Positions 11,293 to 23,252 of a stretch of DNA of 64,000 bases are shown here, one piece after another; positions within the stretch are counted from its first letter, which is position 1; every line of letters begins with the position of its first letter. Under the pieces are notes generated by a model. The model made no database searches. It was not told where the DNA came from and worked only from the letters and a program-made list of their open reading frames with translations. The position numbers and the translations under genes were made by a program. The DNA lies in the NCBI GenBank assembly GCA_014529385.2, contig CM043952.1:67561370-67625369 (forward strand). The letters are read 5' to 3'. The DNA is from Adiantum capillus-veneris (Eukaryota; Streptophyta; Polypodiopsida; Polypodiales; Pteridaceae).

Positions 11293-13070
11293 ATGCAGTG
11301 TATGAAAAACACTGAAAAAGACTCCATTTTCCTACATGAGAAAATTTCTAAATCTTCTTGTGGGTGTCTTTTGTGACATTTGGTTGACCCTTAGAAAGTC
11401 TAACTCTCTTGTGATAATCTAGTAGCCTCTCAATCATGCTCCACACATCATTCTTTTATGCATTGTAGAATAATTGAGTGACTTATAGACTTAAATATGA
11501 CCAATTTTAGCAAGAGCTACCTCCCAATTGTATCCAATCTTCTTATTTGAGAAGGTTTTAAAAAACTCCCTTTTGGGAAATCTTGTATGCTCATAGAACA
11601 ATCGAGCTCGACAATTTGGCAATTGACATTCGTAGAGTGCACTTCCACATTAATTTTTAAACCCAAGGTCAACAAGAAAGTTCAAAATTTGTGTGAAAGT
11701 AGGTTTTTTTTAAAAAAAGGGTAGGAAAAAGAATCTAAATAGTACTTTAGCAAAGGCCCATTTTAGGAATTTTGGTCATTCACAATGCAAGGAGGTTGAG
11801 GTACTCCAAGGTAGTTCCCATCACTTTTATTCTTGCAAGTTTACTAATGACTTCAAAATCCATGGAAATGTAGCACTAGCACCTAAATTATTCCCTCTTT
11901 GTTTGCCGTGTACATAGAAAACATGGAATCCATTTCCCTCTTAAAGCAATGCCAAAAGTAGAGGGTTAAAATCTAGTTTTCCATACAACTCTCAACAGGA
12001 CTTTGTAAAGCTTCTTGTGATGGCTAGCTTTTTGATGCTATCTTCATTGAATTGTGCCTTTCTATTTTCTCCTTATTTCAAAACACCTTTGTTTTGTATG
12101 TGAAATTGACCACCTCAATCAAGCTTTAATTATGTACAAGTGGTATAGTGGCCACATTATCATTTTTGCCTTTAAATTCTTTTTCTCGGGAAAGAGTTAT
12201 CCCTGATCATGCATGCATCATAGTCTCGAAAAGGACAACAAAATCCAAGATGTTCCCACTAATGCTCCCTTGTTAGGACACAACCATCATCTTTTCCACC
12301 ATTTTTTTCCTCTCTAAGATTTAACTTCAAGCAAAGTCAAAGAAAAGCCCTATCAAATAACGTTGCATTAATGACCACACAAAAAAGTAGAAAAAAGAAA
12401 CTGAAGATGAAAATGCTTGGTTCAATCTCCATTGGATTGGTAGTGAAAAGAAAACAAAGATGGGAAATAGGAATAGGCTACATGGGAAATAATTTTTAGC
12501 AAAGACATGAAGTAGAGGCTACATGGAAAATCACTTTTGGCAAGCTAGAAGTAAACCTTATCCTTGCCATATACTATAAGTCCCCTTCAATTCTCCCCCC
12601 CTCTCTAATTCCATCATTATTATCAAAGAAAGTTCTTAGAATGTTTGGAATTATGTAGTAACTCCGGTGTCACCTTCGAACTAATCTAGTAGTCAGGTTT
12701 AAAGAACATTTGCAGGGAAAAACATTGGTCACCCCAAAGCTATGGCCTTTGAAAGTGGAATGTTTCTTCCCAAAGGCTTACGTCTATATCCTTATCCTTG
12801 CATTAATGTCTATCTTTTGTATCTAAAAATGAAAAATCTTTACAACATTAAACTTTTGAATGCTTTTTTTGGCATGCAAATTTATTATTAGACGTCCTAT
12901 TGAATCTTTTCTCGCATATATGCTCTCTTTCTTTGTGTATTGTTTTCATTTTTTATGTCAATCTCCCTTCATTCGTATACCACTTACGGCCAACCTCTCT
13001 AGCCACTAGGCGCATTTTCTATACATATTTTCATCCACCCATCTAAAATGTTTGAGATGCAGATAATTTT
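11293..13070. other. No gene seen
   Basis: AT-rich sequence with no long frame and no recognisable element. Confidence 0.55.
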
Positions 13071-13199
13071 GAGAGAGGCTCCCTAGAGCCAAAGGGGTGA
13101 TTACATAAACCTCTTTATATAAGTGAAGATACTTATGAGAGAGGCTCCCTAGAGCTGAAGGGGTGATTACATAAACCCCTTTATGTGAGTGAAGATAAC
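13071..13199. repeat. 66-bp tandem duplication
   Basis: GAGAGAGGCTCCCTAGAGC occurs at 13071 and again at 13137, and the two 66-bp units differ at only a few bases. The open frame across it is a repeat artefact. Confidence 0.9.
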
Positions 13200-14833
13200 C
13201 TCCATTTAGAGGACTTCTTGGCATAGAAACATGGAACAAGGAATGGCATTGGGAATGGCCAAGGGGGGAAGGAGGAAGAACGGAGGACCCAAAACATGGA
13301 AGGGTATTGTGAACATCCTAGATTAGTGGGTTGAAAAAAATGTGGTCTACATTAGTGGTCACACTAATGATCATTATGAGGTGATAACTCATCAAAAGCT
13401 TCCTATATCACATGCATTCAAAATATTATTAATAATACCCCAATATTCATGTTACATTTACATTGTGGTCCTATTTAAAAACCCCCACCCCCTCTAATGT
13501 ATACATAAAAATATACTTTTTGGACTATGAATAATCAATCCTCTTCGGTAAACTCAAGTGATATGATACACATTTTGCAAAGTGACCACTCCGAGGCTCA
13601 TGTTGAACTTTACATATCAACACCTCCTCAAGCTTTCTTTATCTCATGAACCCCTAATACTATCCCAAATCCATGGATCTTCTCAAATCCCAATGCCTTT
13701 ATGATATATCAAAGACTTGATCTTGCATGTCTGGACAAAGACCATGTATCAATGTGGCTTGTAAGGACTCTAATGAAAGAAGGGAAATCAAACTTCAACA
13801 TGCTTGAATTGATATTGGACTATGTTGGAAGCACTGATATTGGACTTCAATGTTTTTTGATTCAAACATGGTACTTTGCGTTCGGTCACCTAAATTTGTT
13901 AACATATATGCCAATCTTTCTCCCGAGATGCACGTCAAATTAGCTAGTACCTTGCAAGGCGTAAATACATTGCATGATGTTAATGAAATTTCTCGTTAGT
14001 GCTTAGTGTCTATGCTACATAAACCAACAATAGGTTTCCTCTAGCTGCTCTAAGGGATATAAAATTCAACATAAAGCCATAAGGAGATTGATTTTTGGAA
14101 ATGCTACTAGTTTTATTGACATTTGTGTAGCCATACACCTCTAACAAAACACTAAACACAATTCAAATAAAGCAAAAAAAATTGTACCTCTTAGATACCT
14201 CAAGGTGCACCTTATACAATCTTAAATGTGTTTGCATGAATGATGCATTAACCAATTCACCAAGCCATTGCATATTTCCCAGCTGGCTTATTATTGATGA
14301 CATAAATCAAGCTAAGCCACCATCTTTTTGTAATTGTCCAATTCCACATAATCTATATTTGCCACGATGTGTTGGAGCATTCCATCTGCATGTCTAGTTG
14401 GTTATCCAACACAACCACCTCCCTTGTGTCAACGGTGCAAGATATTGATTTTTGATCTGAATGACCTATCGTCCAATAGAAATGGAAAATCATTGGCTCG
14501 CTAGTGATGGACAAGGCCTTAAACTTCAGTTATTTCTTTTTGGCTTTGAAGATAAAGTGATGATGGCTTTAAGTGGTGGGTGATCCTCTCTCATTTTCTT
14601 TGACAAAAACCGCATGATAAGATTTTCTTCTCATTTTTGTTTAGTTTCTCAACTTAAAATGATGCTTTTACTCTCAAGAATTAATTGTTGTTGTGGCATA
14701 GAAAGCTTGTCCCCACCAAGATAGAAAGAGAACTCTTGTGCTCATTGTTGCCAGAAAAATTATCGACATAATTAGTGAGGTGAAATGATAGGTCAAAGAG
14801 GAATTTCAAAAATTCTACCTTAGTATGGCATGG
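13200..14833. other. No gene seen
   Basis: Only short frames; no element landmarks until the terminal repeat at 14834. Confidence 0.55.
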
Positions 14834-14880
14834 CATTAGGGCCAAAAACGACTAGAAAAGGGATGTTTGTTAATCTAAGG
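14834..14880 (+). repeat. Terminal inverted repeat of copy A
   Basis: Begins CATTAGGGCCAAAAACGAC. About 46 bases align with the right terminal repeat of the complete element, with three or four differences. Confidence 0.9.
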
Positions 14881-15272
14881 ATTAAGGAATAATCCAATAG
14901 TAATTTGACATGTATATAAAAGTATGGCACTCTTGTCTCCTCTATGTTGGGTCTTGATGGTCCTATTTTGGTGGAGAACGGCTAAATGTTTTGATCACAA
15001 GGTCGAAACTGCTTTTTAGGTGCTTTCAACGAGTAAGCCCATTAAGTTTGTGGCCCAAAGTATTGAAGTATGATCTTTTATTCTATTTTATATTTCACAA
15101 AATTTTTGTCAAAAGATAAAAAATCTATGTTTGAAGGCTGTAAAAACAAGGCCATTAATGACAAATCACCTACTTTTTTCAAACGTCTACTTTTTTCACC
15201 TTCCCTCTATTGTGAGAGCTTTGCTTCTTTTCATCAGTGTATTTTCATTTTTCTTCTCTAATCTTTGAGTTT

Positions 15273-16509
15273 CCATGGCGTCTTCTACACACCGCCCTTC
15301 ACATAACATAACTTCTTGTGACTTTCATAACATTAGAGAGGATGATCTTTGGAAACCTATGTCTTTTTCGTGTGAATGATTGGGTAACAATGCTTCATTC
15401 AGCAAAGGTGTACATAGAATGAAGAGAACCAAACGAGATAAAGTAAAAAACCATTGGAAAGGTCGTGTTCTTGCTTTCAAAGTGATCGACAATGGCTGGC
15501 TACTAAGGTTCAACATGTGTACATGGCCAAGGATATGGTGTTAGACTTGGATGAACATCTCACACTACATTCTTACTGTAAGAAATATAAATCTTATCTA
15601 TATGATACAATGAATTTAACATTCTCCCATTGTTCTTTCTCATATCTTTCCTTCAACAGCCATGGAAAGGCAATCTGTGGAGAGCCTAAGTGGTGGGACA
15701 TTCAAAGCAATGCATAAGGTGATTGTAGATGTTATGTATGCTGACAAGCTACCTTCTTTTTAAAAAACAATGGATTTGTTTGTCTATTTTGCAGAATACA
15801 AGGTTCCATCACGAGAAGGTGCATATGGAGAACTACATCAGCTACCCATTCCCACCATAAGATCACTAGATTGGGAATCCTTTGATGCATGTACTATATC
15901 AAGCTTCAAATCCAAGATCAAAGAAGACTTCCTTAAAGCTATGTATCCGGGTAGGATTTGAAGAAGGATTGAAGCTCAATGGTTCTTGCCTATACATGTC
16001 TTTGTGGCATGTTTCAAAACAATGGATTTGCAAAGGACAAAGAGAATGTGGCTTAATAGAAGACTTTCTATGACCGAACTGGATAATGTACTTGGAGAAG
16101 TATGGAGTACCAAAGAAAATTTCCATATTGGTGATAATATCAACTGTAGAGTAAGCCCAAATTCTATGTATATCTCATATCAACTATGTCGTTAGTTCTC
16201 GGCTATGACTATAAGATATGGAGAAGCAAGTTAGGTAGTTGGGTTCCTCTTGACTTTGAGGAAAATTGCCCAGAGTTTGAAATAAAGGTCATAGTCCATC
16301 CACACATTGAGCATAGAAGCCTTACAGTAACAACAAATTGGAGACTATAGGATGTTAGAAAATCTCTTGAGTTTCTTGATGAAACATCTCCTGAGTATAG
16401 ATTCAAAGTGGATGGCATTGTTGTGATCGCAAGGATGGAGAATTCAATCTCTTGCATTACATGTGTTCCCCCAAAAAGAGTTGTATTTGAGCCACTTGCA
16501 AGGACTTGA
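15273..16509 (+). pseudogene. BAH-like partner gene, copy A (broken)
   Basis: This copy starts with ATG at 15275 (MASSTHRPSHNITSCDFHN). It matches the minus-strand gene at 30214-31468 along its length, including VKNHWKGRVLAFKV and VQHVYMAKDMVLDLDEH, an intron ending CAACAG just before 15661, and later WLNRRLSMTELDNVLGE. It is broken by a frameshift near 15360-15400, a TAA within LPSF*KTMD near 15761 and further shifts around 15957. The first exon suggests a BAH-like fold, in which proteins read chromatin, but that is a guess from the pattern of a V-x-D-W-V start and a VQHVYMAKD strand. The gene converges on the H3/Ulp1 gene. Confidence 0.6.
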
Positions 16510-16739
16510 CAAAACTGGGGTTCAATGCCATAATCATTGCATTTTTGCAACTATAGATGTCTTTTCTACCTTGTTATGATCATTATTTATGTTCTTTTAA
16601 ATTTACATGACACCATGATACACAATCAAGGATCAAATAGTTGGCATAAAATTTTGAAGTACAAAACTATGAACCACCAAAGGGTGTATGTTCATATGGA
16701 CAAAATGAACAAAAGTGTACATAACTTTTGTGGAGTAAT

Positions 16740-19055
16740 CAATCATGAAACTCCACTTTATTTTTGCATGGGAGGATCCTGCATCCTCAGAGACTCTTTT
16801 TCTTTTGTGTTCAGGAGGGGGTGAAGTCGGTTTAGGAGAGGGTGGTGGTGAGTTAGGTTCCTTGGGGGTTGATGACTTGGGCTCCTCAGGGCTTGGTATG
16901 CGGGACTTGGCAATGGGTTCTATGGGGATTGGTGCTTTGAGCTCCTTAGGAGTGGTTAGCTTGGGTGATATTGCAACCTTCTTTGGAAACGAATGGTAGT
17001 TTGAAAGGTGAGCCAGGTGCCTCCCCCTTACTGTTCTTAGTTGAACGACGCTTTTGAACCTTGAATTTCAATGGTGAATGGAATGGAGGGCCCTTTGATT
17101 TTGCTTTTATTTTTGCAAAGATCTTCTTCTTGGTAGGGCTCTTCTTTGCATGGATCCTCCTTGCATGGATCTTCTATGTAGGGCTCTTCTTTGTATGGCT
17201 CCTCTTTGCAAGGCTCTTATTTGTATGGCTCCTCTTTGTAGGGCTCTTATTTGTATGGCTCCTCTTTAAAGGACTCTTTGCACGGCTCTTCTTCTTGTGA
17301 TTCCTTTTCTTTGCATTCAAACCCTTGGTGGCTCTACCTTTGTTTGGTGGAAAGGGAGACTCTGGGTTGTCTGGAATTTTTGCCATAGGAGTGTCTAGAT
17401 CATTTGGGTTTATTGACCGTTCCAAAACCATAGAAACAACCTTCGCTTTCACTCACATGACCCAAGAATCTGGATATTCACGCAAGAAAATAGAAAAAAT
17501 AAATAAAGAACATGAGTACATACATAAGTTAAGAAGTCAAAACAAATCAATGGCAGGTGGGATGTACACTTACAATGAGTGTAGCCATCCCGCACCTTGA
17601 CTCAAGATATCTCCATGCAATGGCAAGCACCCTCCATCCACAAGATGTTGAGTCTGTTTGTAAAGGCACTTTTTGATTGCAATACTTGAAAGCTTCTATA
17701 TTGTAATCTTATTTGTGGTACTCAGGTGACCAACGATAAGTTTGGCAGCATTGCAAGAAGACATCAATCAAAAAGCTACTAATAGAAAACAAGGGGCTAT
17801 CAAGCATAGATTATACTTCAGACTTATAGTTTACTTCTCCCATGGATACTTGACTGTGTATTCATAAATATAACATCTTTCTCCAAAAGATTGAAGATAA
17901 TAAGACTCCAATGCCCTCTACATGAAAGCTAGGAATACCACATAATATAAAAAATTGTTAGGAGTTAAGACTTACCCTTCAACATAGGGTATATTATGTA
18001 ATTACATGTGAGCATGTCAAATTCCTTAAAAAAATTTGAAAGGATTCCTTGCTTGTTGAATAGGCACTGTGTCACTAGAGGATCAAGTATGGTTATTTTC
18101 ATAGTTATAACCTCTGGACGATTCCTCATAAGACACGTGAAGTCAAAGGAAATACATCCCCCAATGAGGCCCTTGTAGACATGCACTAATAATTAGCAAA
18201 GGGGGAACACATACCTGAGACATATGAAGAGCACAGTATCACCAACCTCAATGTTGGGGTTTGCAAGCATACTTCTATCTTGAGGGAATATGTCACAATA
18301 CACCTCATCATCCCCGTATGTGGAGACATCTAGAACCATTTGGCCTGTAACTTTTTCATAAAGGAGGGTGTTTGATGCTCTATAATTTTTGCTTGCTCTG
18401 TAAGGATAGCATCTTTTGATATAATGTCTTGCTCCCTCTCAACCTCCTTGCCTGGCCTTTCTTGTGTCATAGTGATGTGTAACATCTTCAATGACAACCC
18501 CTGACTTATTTTGTTGCCTGACAAGAGGAATCTTTAAAATTTGATAGGCCCTAAGATCCTCACTAGGAATTGGCTCTAGAGCCTTATCAAATTTGTACCT
18601 CAGCCTTGACACAAGCACAAAATCTTTCCCCATCAGTGTGACCCTGTGAGCAAATGCAACTACAATGTAGCTATCATTCGTAAATTCTATTAGGAAATCC
18701 TCAGTAGCCTCCTGAAGGCACATCAAGGCTTGAGATTGACACCTTATTAAAAAAAAAGTTTGCTTTTCATTGTGCTCACCAATCTATCTGATATCTCCTT
18801 CACAACTCTCATGAAGGGTAGCCTAGGGATAAGAAGACAAGTAGATTTCTGTGCTTTCCTTATCTCCCTTAGAGATTTCACTTGATAATTCATTCTCTCC
18901 CTAGCAGTAGACCTTTGAAGAGGTTGTGTAAGTGGCTTCTCCTCCTCTTTCTTCCTCGATTCTGGCTTGATTGATTCCTGCTAGTTGTCACCATCTTTCT
19001 CTGAATCCTTTGGAACTTGGTAAACTTTTCTTGCAGTTTGGTTTGTCCTTGCCAT
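16740..19055 (-). pseudogene. H3-like / Ulp1-like / basic-tail chimeric gene, copy A (broken)
   Basis: It starts at ATG 19055-19053 with MARTNQTARKVYQ, a histone H3 N-terminus except that Lys4 is Asn. A TAG at 18983-18981 interrupts the tail. The H3 core follows: SLREIRKAQKSTCLL, then CQSQALMCLQEATEDFL and AHRVTLMGKDFVLVSRLR. Unlike the other copy, the region between helix 1 and helix 2 is open here. Downstream is a C48-type protease: GHWSLIIFNLLEKD (His at 17913-17911), FMNT, and VPLQTDSTSCGW (Cys at 17642-17640). The Q-to-C distance is six residues. The C-terminal tail repeats KRSHTNKSPT-like units (17174-17330). Frame breaks around the protease introns make the copy non-functional. It is valuable because its protease signature is unbroken where the other copy has indels. 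Confidence 0.8.
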
Positions 19056-19083
19056 ATGGGGCTAGCCAAAAAATATGCCCAAA

Positions 19084-19400
19084 CAAAGCAATAGCAGGTG
19101 CTTCAAACTTTATCGACCATGCGCTATCGTGCTGTGCAGGAAGATCAGAAGAAATCGTCTGTCACCTTATGAGACTCCTCAAACAAAGCAATAGGAGATG
19201 CTTCCAACGTTCACAACCATGCCCTATCGTGCCATGTAGGATGATGATAGAAAGTCATTTGGTAGCCTATAAACATGCCAGAACAAAGCGATGGTAGGTG
19301 CTTCCAACGTTCACGACCATGCCCTATCACGCCGTGGAGGATGATGTAGAAAAATCATATAATAGCCTAAAAACATGCTCGAATGAAGCGATGGTAGGTC
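19084..19400. repeat. 100-bp tandem array upstream of the H3-like gene, copy A
   Basis: The word CAAAGCRATRG recurs at 19084, 19184, 19284 and, degenerately, 19384, an exact 100-bp period over about 3.2 units. Each unit contains CCATGCSCTATCGTGC or a close form, resembling the CTATCGCGTCGTGC words upstream of the other copy's H3-like gene. The array lies directly upstream of the H3-like start codon at 19055 and may be its promoter region. Confidence 0.88.
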
Positions 19401-19420
19401 CTTCAGCTTATGGCCTTTTG

Positions 19421-20377
19421 ATGCCTCTCCCTATCCTTGCTGGCCCTTAGGAAAAAATCTCCATGGAGTTTTCACAGGACTTCCCACCACATCCTCACAC
19501 AATGATATTATATGGACCATAGTTGACCATTTTAGCAAACAAGCATACATTGTACCTTGCAAAAAGACATTGTCTGCACCATAGGCTACAAACCTTTTCC
19601 TCAAAACCATCTTCCCCTACCATGGCTTCCCCAAGGTCATTCTCTCAGATCGAGATGGCCGCTTTTGCAATCACTTTTGGGTCGCCCTAGCCAAAAACTT
19701 AGGCTCCACAATGGATTTCACATCTGCATTTCACCCTGAAAGTAATGGTCAAACAGAAGCCACGAACAACAATATTATGGACCTCCTTAGATCTTATACC
19801 ACTGAAAATACTGCAAACTGGGACCAACACCTCCCTATGCTTCAATTTTCTTACAATAACCCCCGTCACTCCTCCACAAACCGTGCACCCTTTGAAATTG
19901 TCTATGGAAAGAAAGTCCCTATCCCCGTCTCCACTATTAACACTGATGTCCATGCAGTGGCTGACACTTTAGCAAGAGACCACACACACATTTTACAAGA
20001 AGCCACAACTTGCATTAAATGAGCACAACAAAGATACAATGCATAAGCCAACAAGAAACGAAGACCTGCATCTTTTAAAGAGAACGACCTTGTTTGGCTT
20101 AGAATAAAAAAAACGACGCTTGAAAAGCGTAGAAAAATATCCCAAAGTAAAATTGGCCCCTAGATTTTATGACCCATTTAAAATCCTTCAAAAGAAAAAT
20201 GACAATGCATTCTGCTTGGGCATTCCCTCACATTGGGAAATACACAACTCCTTTCATGTTAGTTTGTTGAGACCACATAAGGGACCTATTCTCGATACTC
20301 CTTCCAGAGCTCCCCCCCCCCCCGCCTTAATTGAGGACGATGAAGAAATTCTCTCTCAAAATAATTTTAGATCATGA
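19421..20377 (+). pseudogene. Ty3/gypsy integrase and C-terminal fragment
   Basis: The plus strand reads IWTIVDHFSKQAYIVPCKK, then VILSDRDGRFCNHFW, STMDFTSAFHPESNGQTEAT, LPMLQFSYNN and APFEIVYGKK, the core of a gypsy integrase with its D and E residues. Further on it reads LAPRFYDPFKILQKKND and IHNSFHVSLLRPHKGP, the usual segment after the integrase core. Stops at about 20020 and 20045 and several frame changes make it a pseudogene. It ends nine bases before the terminal repeat at 20387, so the DNA transposon abuts it. Confidence 0.92.
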
Positions 20378-20386
20378 CATGACCAC

Positions 20387-20430
20387 CATTAGGGCCAAAA
20401 ACGACTCAAAAAGGGCTGTCTAAGGAATTG
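20387..20430 (+). repeat. Left terminal inverted repeat, copy B
   Basis: Starts CATTAGGGCC and is the inverse of 31857-31903 for the first 27 bases after the C. Confidence 0.92.
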
Positions 20431-20757
20431 GTTAAATTACTAATTAGCAGAGCCGTTTGTGGTCAAAACGGCTCCGAATTTGTCCGTTTTGGTCATTTAA
20501 AGCATATCTACGCAATCTAAAACGTATCTAGGTACAGATCTCTAAATATTCAAAAAGATATCGTTTTCTTCACATTCCTTTGTGGCTCACCTCGAAATTT
20601 GTTTTCATTTACTTCACTTGGCGGCAAATAGTTGTTTCCACTTTTGAATCTCTCTTTTTTCTCTCACCTTTCGCGAGCTTTATCTCTTCTTCTCTGATGC
20701 ACCTTGTTTTGCTGCTACGTTATTTCCATTATACTTTCTGCTCCTTCATTACTTACA

Positions 20758-23157
20758 ATGACTAATACATCTTTCATTAGTGATAACCGTAAGTTTCACT
20801 TGAACATTAAGCTAAGCCAGGAATATGCTACTACGCGGAGTGTCTATCAAAGACCAGTTACAACTGCAAATGAAGCACAACAACTTCGCAACGAGGGAAA
20901 GAAACACATTGATATATGGACAGATGGGAGCTTGTATCCACCGGATCCTAGCACTGGAAGGTATCCATCTTTTCACACACCTCATGATTTGATGAGATTT
21001 GTTGGTGATGGGGTTGATGGCTTACTAGGATATAGTTCTAGGTTATCTTATTTACACATTGATCATACACATTACATTCAATATCTCAAAACTGTGTTGT
21101 CTTCAAATGCAACAAGAATTTTAGAACTTGAAAACCAAATAGCATCTCTAAAACAAGAAAATCACCAACTTCGGACTTTAAAAGAAACTCCAATAGGATT
21201 AAGAGCACGAGTAAAACGAATGAGAGATGTAGTAAAATTAACAGAAGGTTCTGGAAAAAGAAAAAAAAGATTAAAGATTACTAGAGAACATGTGACTAGT
21301 CTTTTAGGATTTGATATGTCCAATGGTCAAGAAAGGGTGAGATTTTTGAATGAGGTAATGAACAAAAGTGATATTCTTAAACTTTTGAAACTTCCTAAAA
21401 ATCAAACTCAGAAAAAATTGGTATTTCAAAGTTTACTAGAAAGATATGGGTTTACTGGTCCAACCTTCTTAAATGCAAGAAGTTTGTGACACAGTGGGGG
21501 TGAGTAGAAGGGGTTACAGGGCCATCTCTAAAACCTGGTTTCAGGTTTTAAAGTATTACAAGATTAAAGCTTTTGGGTTGCCTAGGCCTCATAATGTTGG
21601 GAAAGTTAAGACTCTATTAAACGAAGAAATACCCGAACATTTTGGAGAGTACTATCATATAGAAGGAACGATGCCATATGAAAAACAAAAAAAAAATCTT
21701 CTTTTGAGTATAATGTTTTTAATAACATTTGGATGAGTATAAAAAATGTTCAATCTGCTATGGTGAGATACTATAATATGCAAGAAGTAGATTGTGAAGG
21801 AAAACTTATATTTGTTCTGAATTTGGATGAAGCTCAAATTCAAAAATGTCAAAAAATGGAAAGAGTATCCATATCCCTTATGAATAGAGCATTGGACTAT
21901 AGCCAGGGTAAGCTTGATTCCCCATACCACAAAACTCAATCAGAAATGGAACTTTGGTGGATCGGAGCAGCTCAAATACCAGTAGAAAATCGCGATACAT
22001 TGAAATGGCTGTTTTTGCAGACCAATATCCCTTCTGTTATACAGGACCAAAATGCAGGTGAAAAACGCTATGTAGATGGCACGGGTGACTTTTTTGTAGA
22101 ATGGCACTTGAGTGCCAACCTAAAAGCATTAAAGTGCATGTTTGGTGTATGTGGAGGTGCCAATACCAAGTATCCATGTCTATATTGCATGGCAAGCACT
22201 GGAACAAAAGGATGGCTTGCAGAACACGAGGTTGGAAAAGCACCATCGAGGAATAGTGTTAACGTCATCGACTACCCATCATCTTCTATGATTTGGGATC
22301 CAGTTCTAACAATAGATTAAAAAAATGTACATATATGCACAATGCATGCAAAGATTAGAATCTTGGACAAATTGCTTCGACTCCATCTTGACTATGCATA
22401 TTCTATTAAGCCAACTAAACTTGCAGACGAGTGCATAGAAAAATGTGAGGCTTTGCTCTCTCAAATGGGTTTTCATAGTGGTCAAGTGCATCTAAAAAAA
22501 GATCCCACTCTTTCAAAAGGAATCGGTGATGTTTTGCAAGATGTTTCAATGGGTGGAGCAAAAGCCAGAAGATTTTTGAGTAACCATGACAACAAACAAA
22601 TTGATGATATGTGGAACTGCTGGAAGGATCTTTGTGTTATAACAACCAATGTCAAAAGTAGACCAGATGTAGCCAACAAACGCATGGAAGTGTGGAAGAA
22701 GCTCAACAATTTTTTAAAAGTTTTGAGACAACAAGTTAGCTCTGCTACTTATGCAGATGACTTTAAAAAGACAATAAATCTTTTAATAACTGCTATTACA
22801 GATGCTTGGGGAGCAAAAGACATTACATATTACTTGGTGAGTATTCAATTACTTTCTAAAGTCTGGATAGTATTTTACTTTGCATCCTATTGAGTTCAAC
22901 TAACTTTTTTTAAATATTTTTAGCATATTCTGTACCTGCATGGACCATATTTTGCAAAACAAGGACCCCTTGCAACATGGAATACTCAGGGAATGGAAAA
23001 ATCTCACTATTAAGCGAGGACTTCTTTTTTCAAATGTACGAGAAAGGGAGGTGGACAAAGAAGGAGCAATGCACTAAAGGAATTATTCAATTGGTTCTAT
23101 AGGAGGCAATTACAACGGATGAGATCAAACAACCATGCTGCTCAACCACAGATATGA
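20758..23157 (+). pseudogene. Transposase-like gene with RAG1/Transib-type residue spacing
   Basis: The gene starts at ATG 20758. The N-terminal part holds the block HIDIWTDGSLYP and a coiled coil (21100-21200). It ends at TGA 23155-23157. Candidate catalytic residues are Asp 21826 (LNLDEAQ), Asp 22087 (GTGDFF) and Glu 22996 (WNTQGMEKSHY). A C-x2-C (22177-22188, CLYC) and an H-x4-H (22924-22941) could bind zinc. Residue distances are 117 from D1 to C, 217 from second C to H, 5 between the His, and 19 from His to Glu. Mouse RAG1 has 127, 207, 5 and 20, as I recall its numbering (D600, C727, C730, H937, H942, E962). An 87-bp intron (22837-22923) lies just before the H-x4-H. Lesions are a frameshift near 21475, another in an A-run at 21685-21694, TAA at 22318 and TAA at 23008. 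A diverged homologue lies at 57193-59790 with the same spacing. Confidence 0.75.
22837..22923 (+). other. Conserved intron in the transposase-like gene
   Basis: Donor GTGAGT directly after ACATATTACTTG, acceptor TTTTTAG before CATATTCTG. Phase 0, 87 bp. The homologue at 57-60 kb has its intron at the same codon position (after ITHYM). Confidence 0.8.
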
Positions 23158-23252
23158 GATTAATGCTTCACTTTGAAACTTTGTACTGAATCTTTCTAAA
23201 GAGATCCAAATTCAAAAAAGATATTTTGGTGCAAAAAATTGTCAAATTTACA

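Larger units (their letters stand above)
14834..19420 (-). mobile_element. Truncated, inverted copy of the chromatin-gene transposon (copy A)
   Basis: The left edge carries the terminal repeat ATTAGGGCCAAAAACGACTA, followed by GGGATGTTTGTTAATCTAAGG, which matches the right end of the complete element at 31857-31903 read on the other strand. From there it follows that element's right end in reverse: the BAH-like gene on the plus strand, then the H3/Ulp1/tail gene on the minus strand, then a tandem array. The transposase half and the second terminal repeat are missing; gypsy sequence begins near 19420. Copy A therefore keeps about 4.5 kb of an element whose other copy is 11.5 kb. Confidence 0.88.

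Noticed and set aside
16745-16999. Gly-rich plus-strand frame (also antisense at 29698-29934)
   Set aside because: It is the reverse complement of the Lys/Pro/Ser-rich tail of the H3/Ulp1 gene.
17061-17300. Plus-strand frame that looks like repeated membrane segments (LFVWLLF)
   Set aside because: Antisense of the Lys/Arg/Ser-rich tail repeats on the minus strand.
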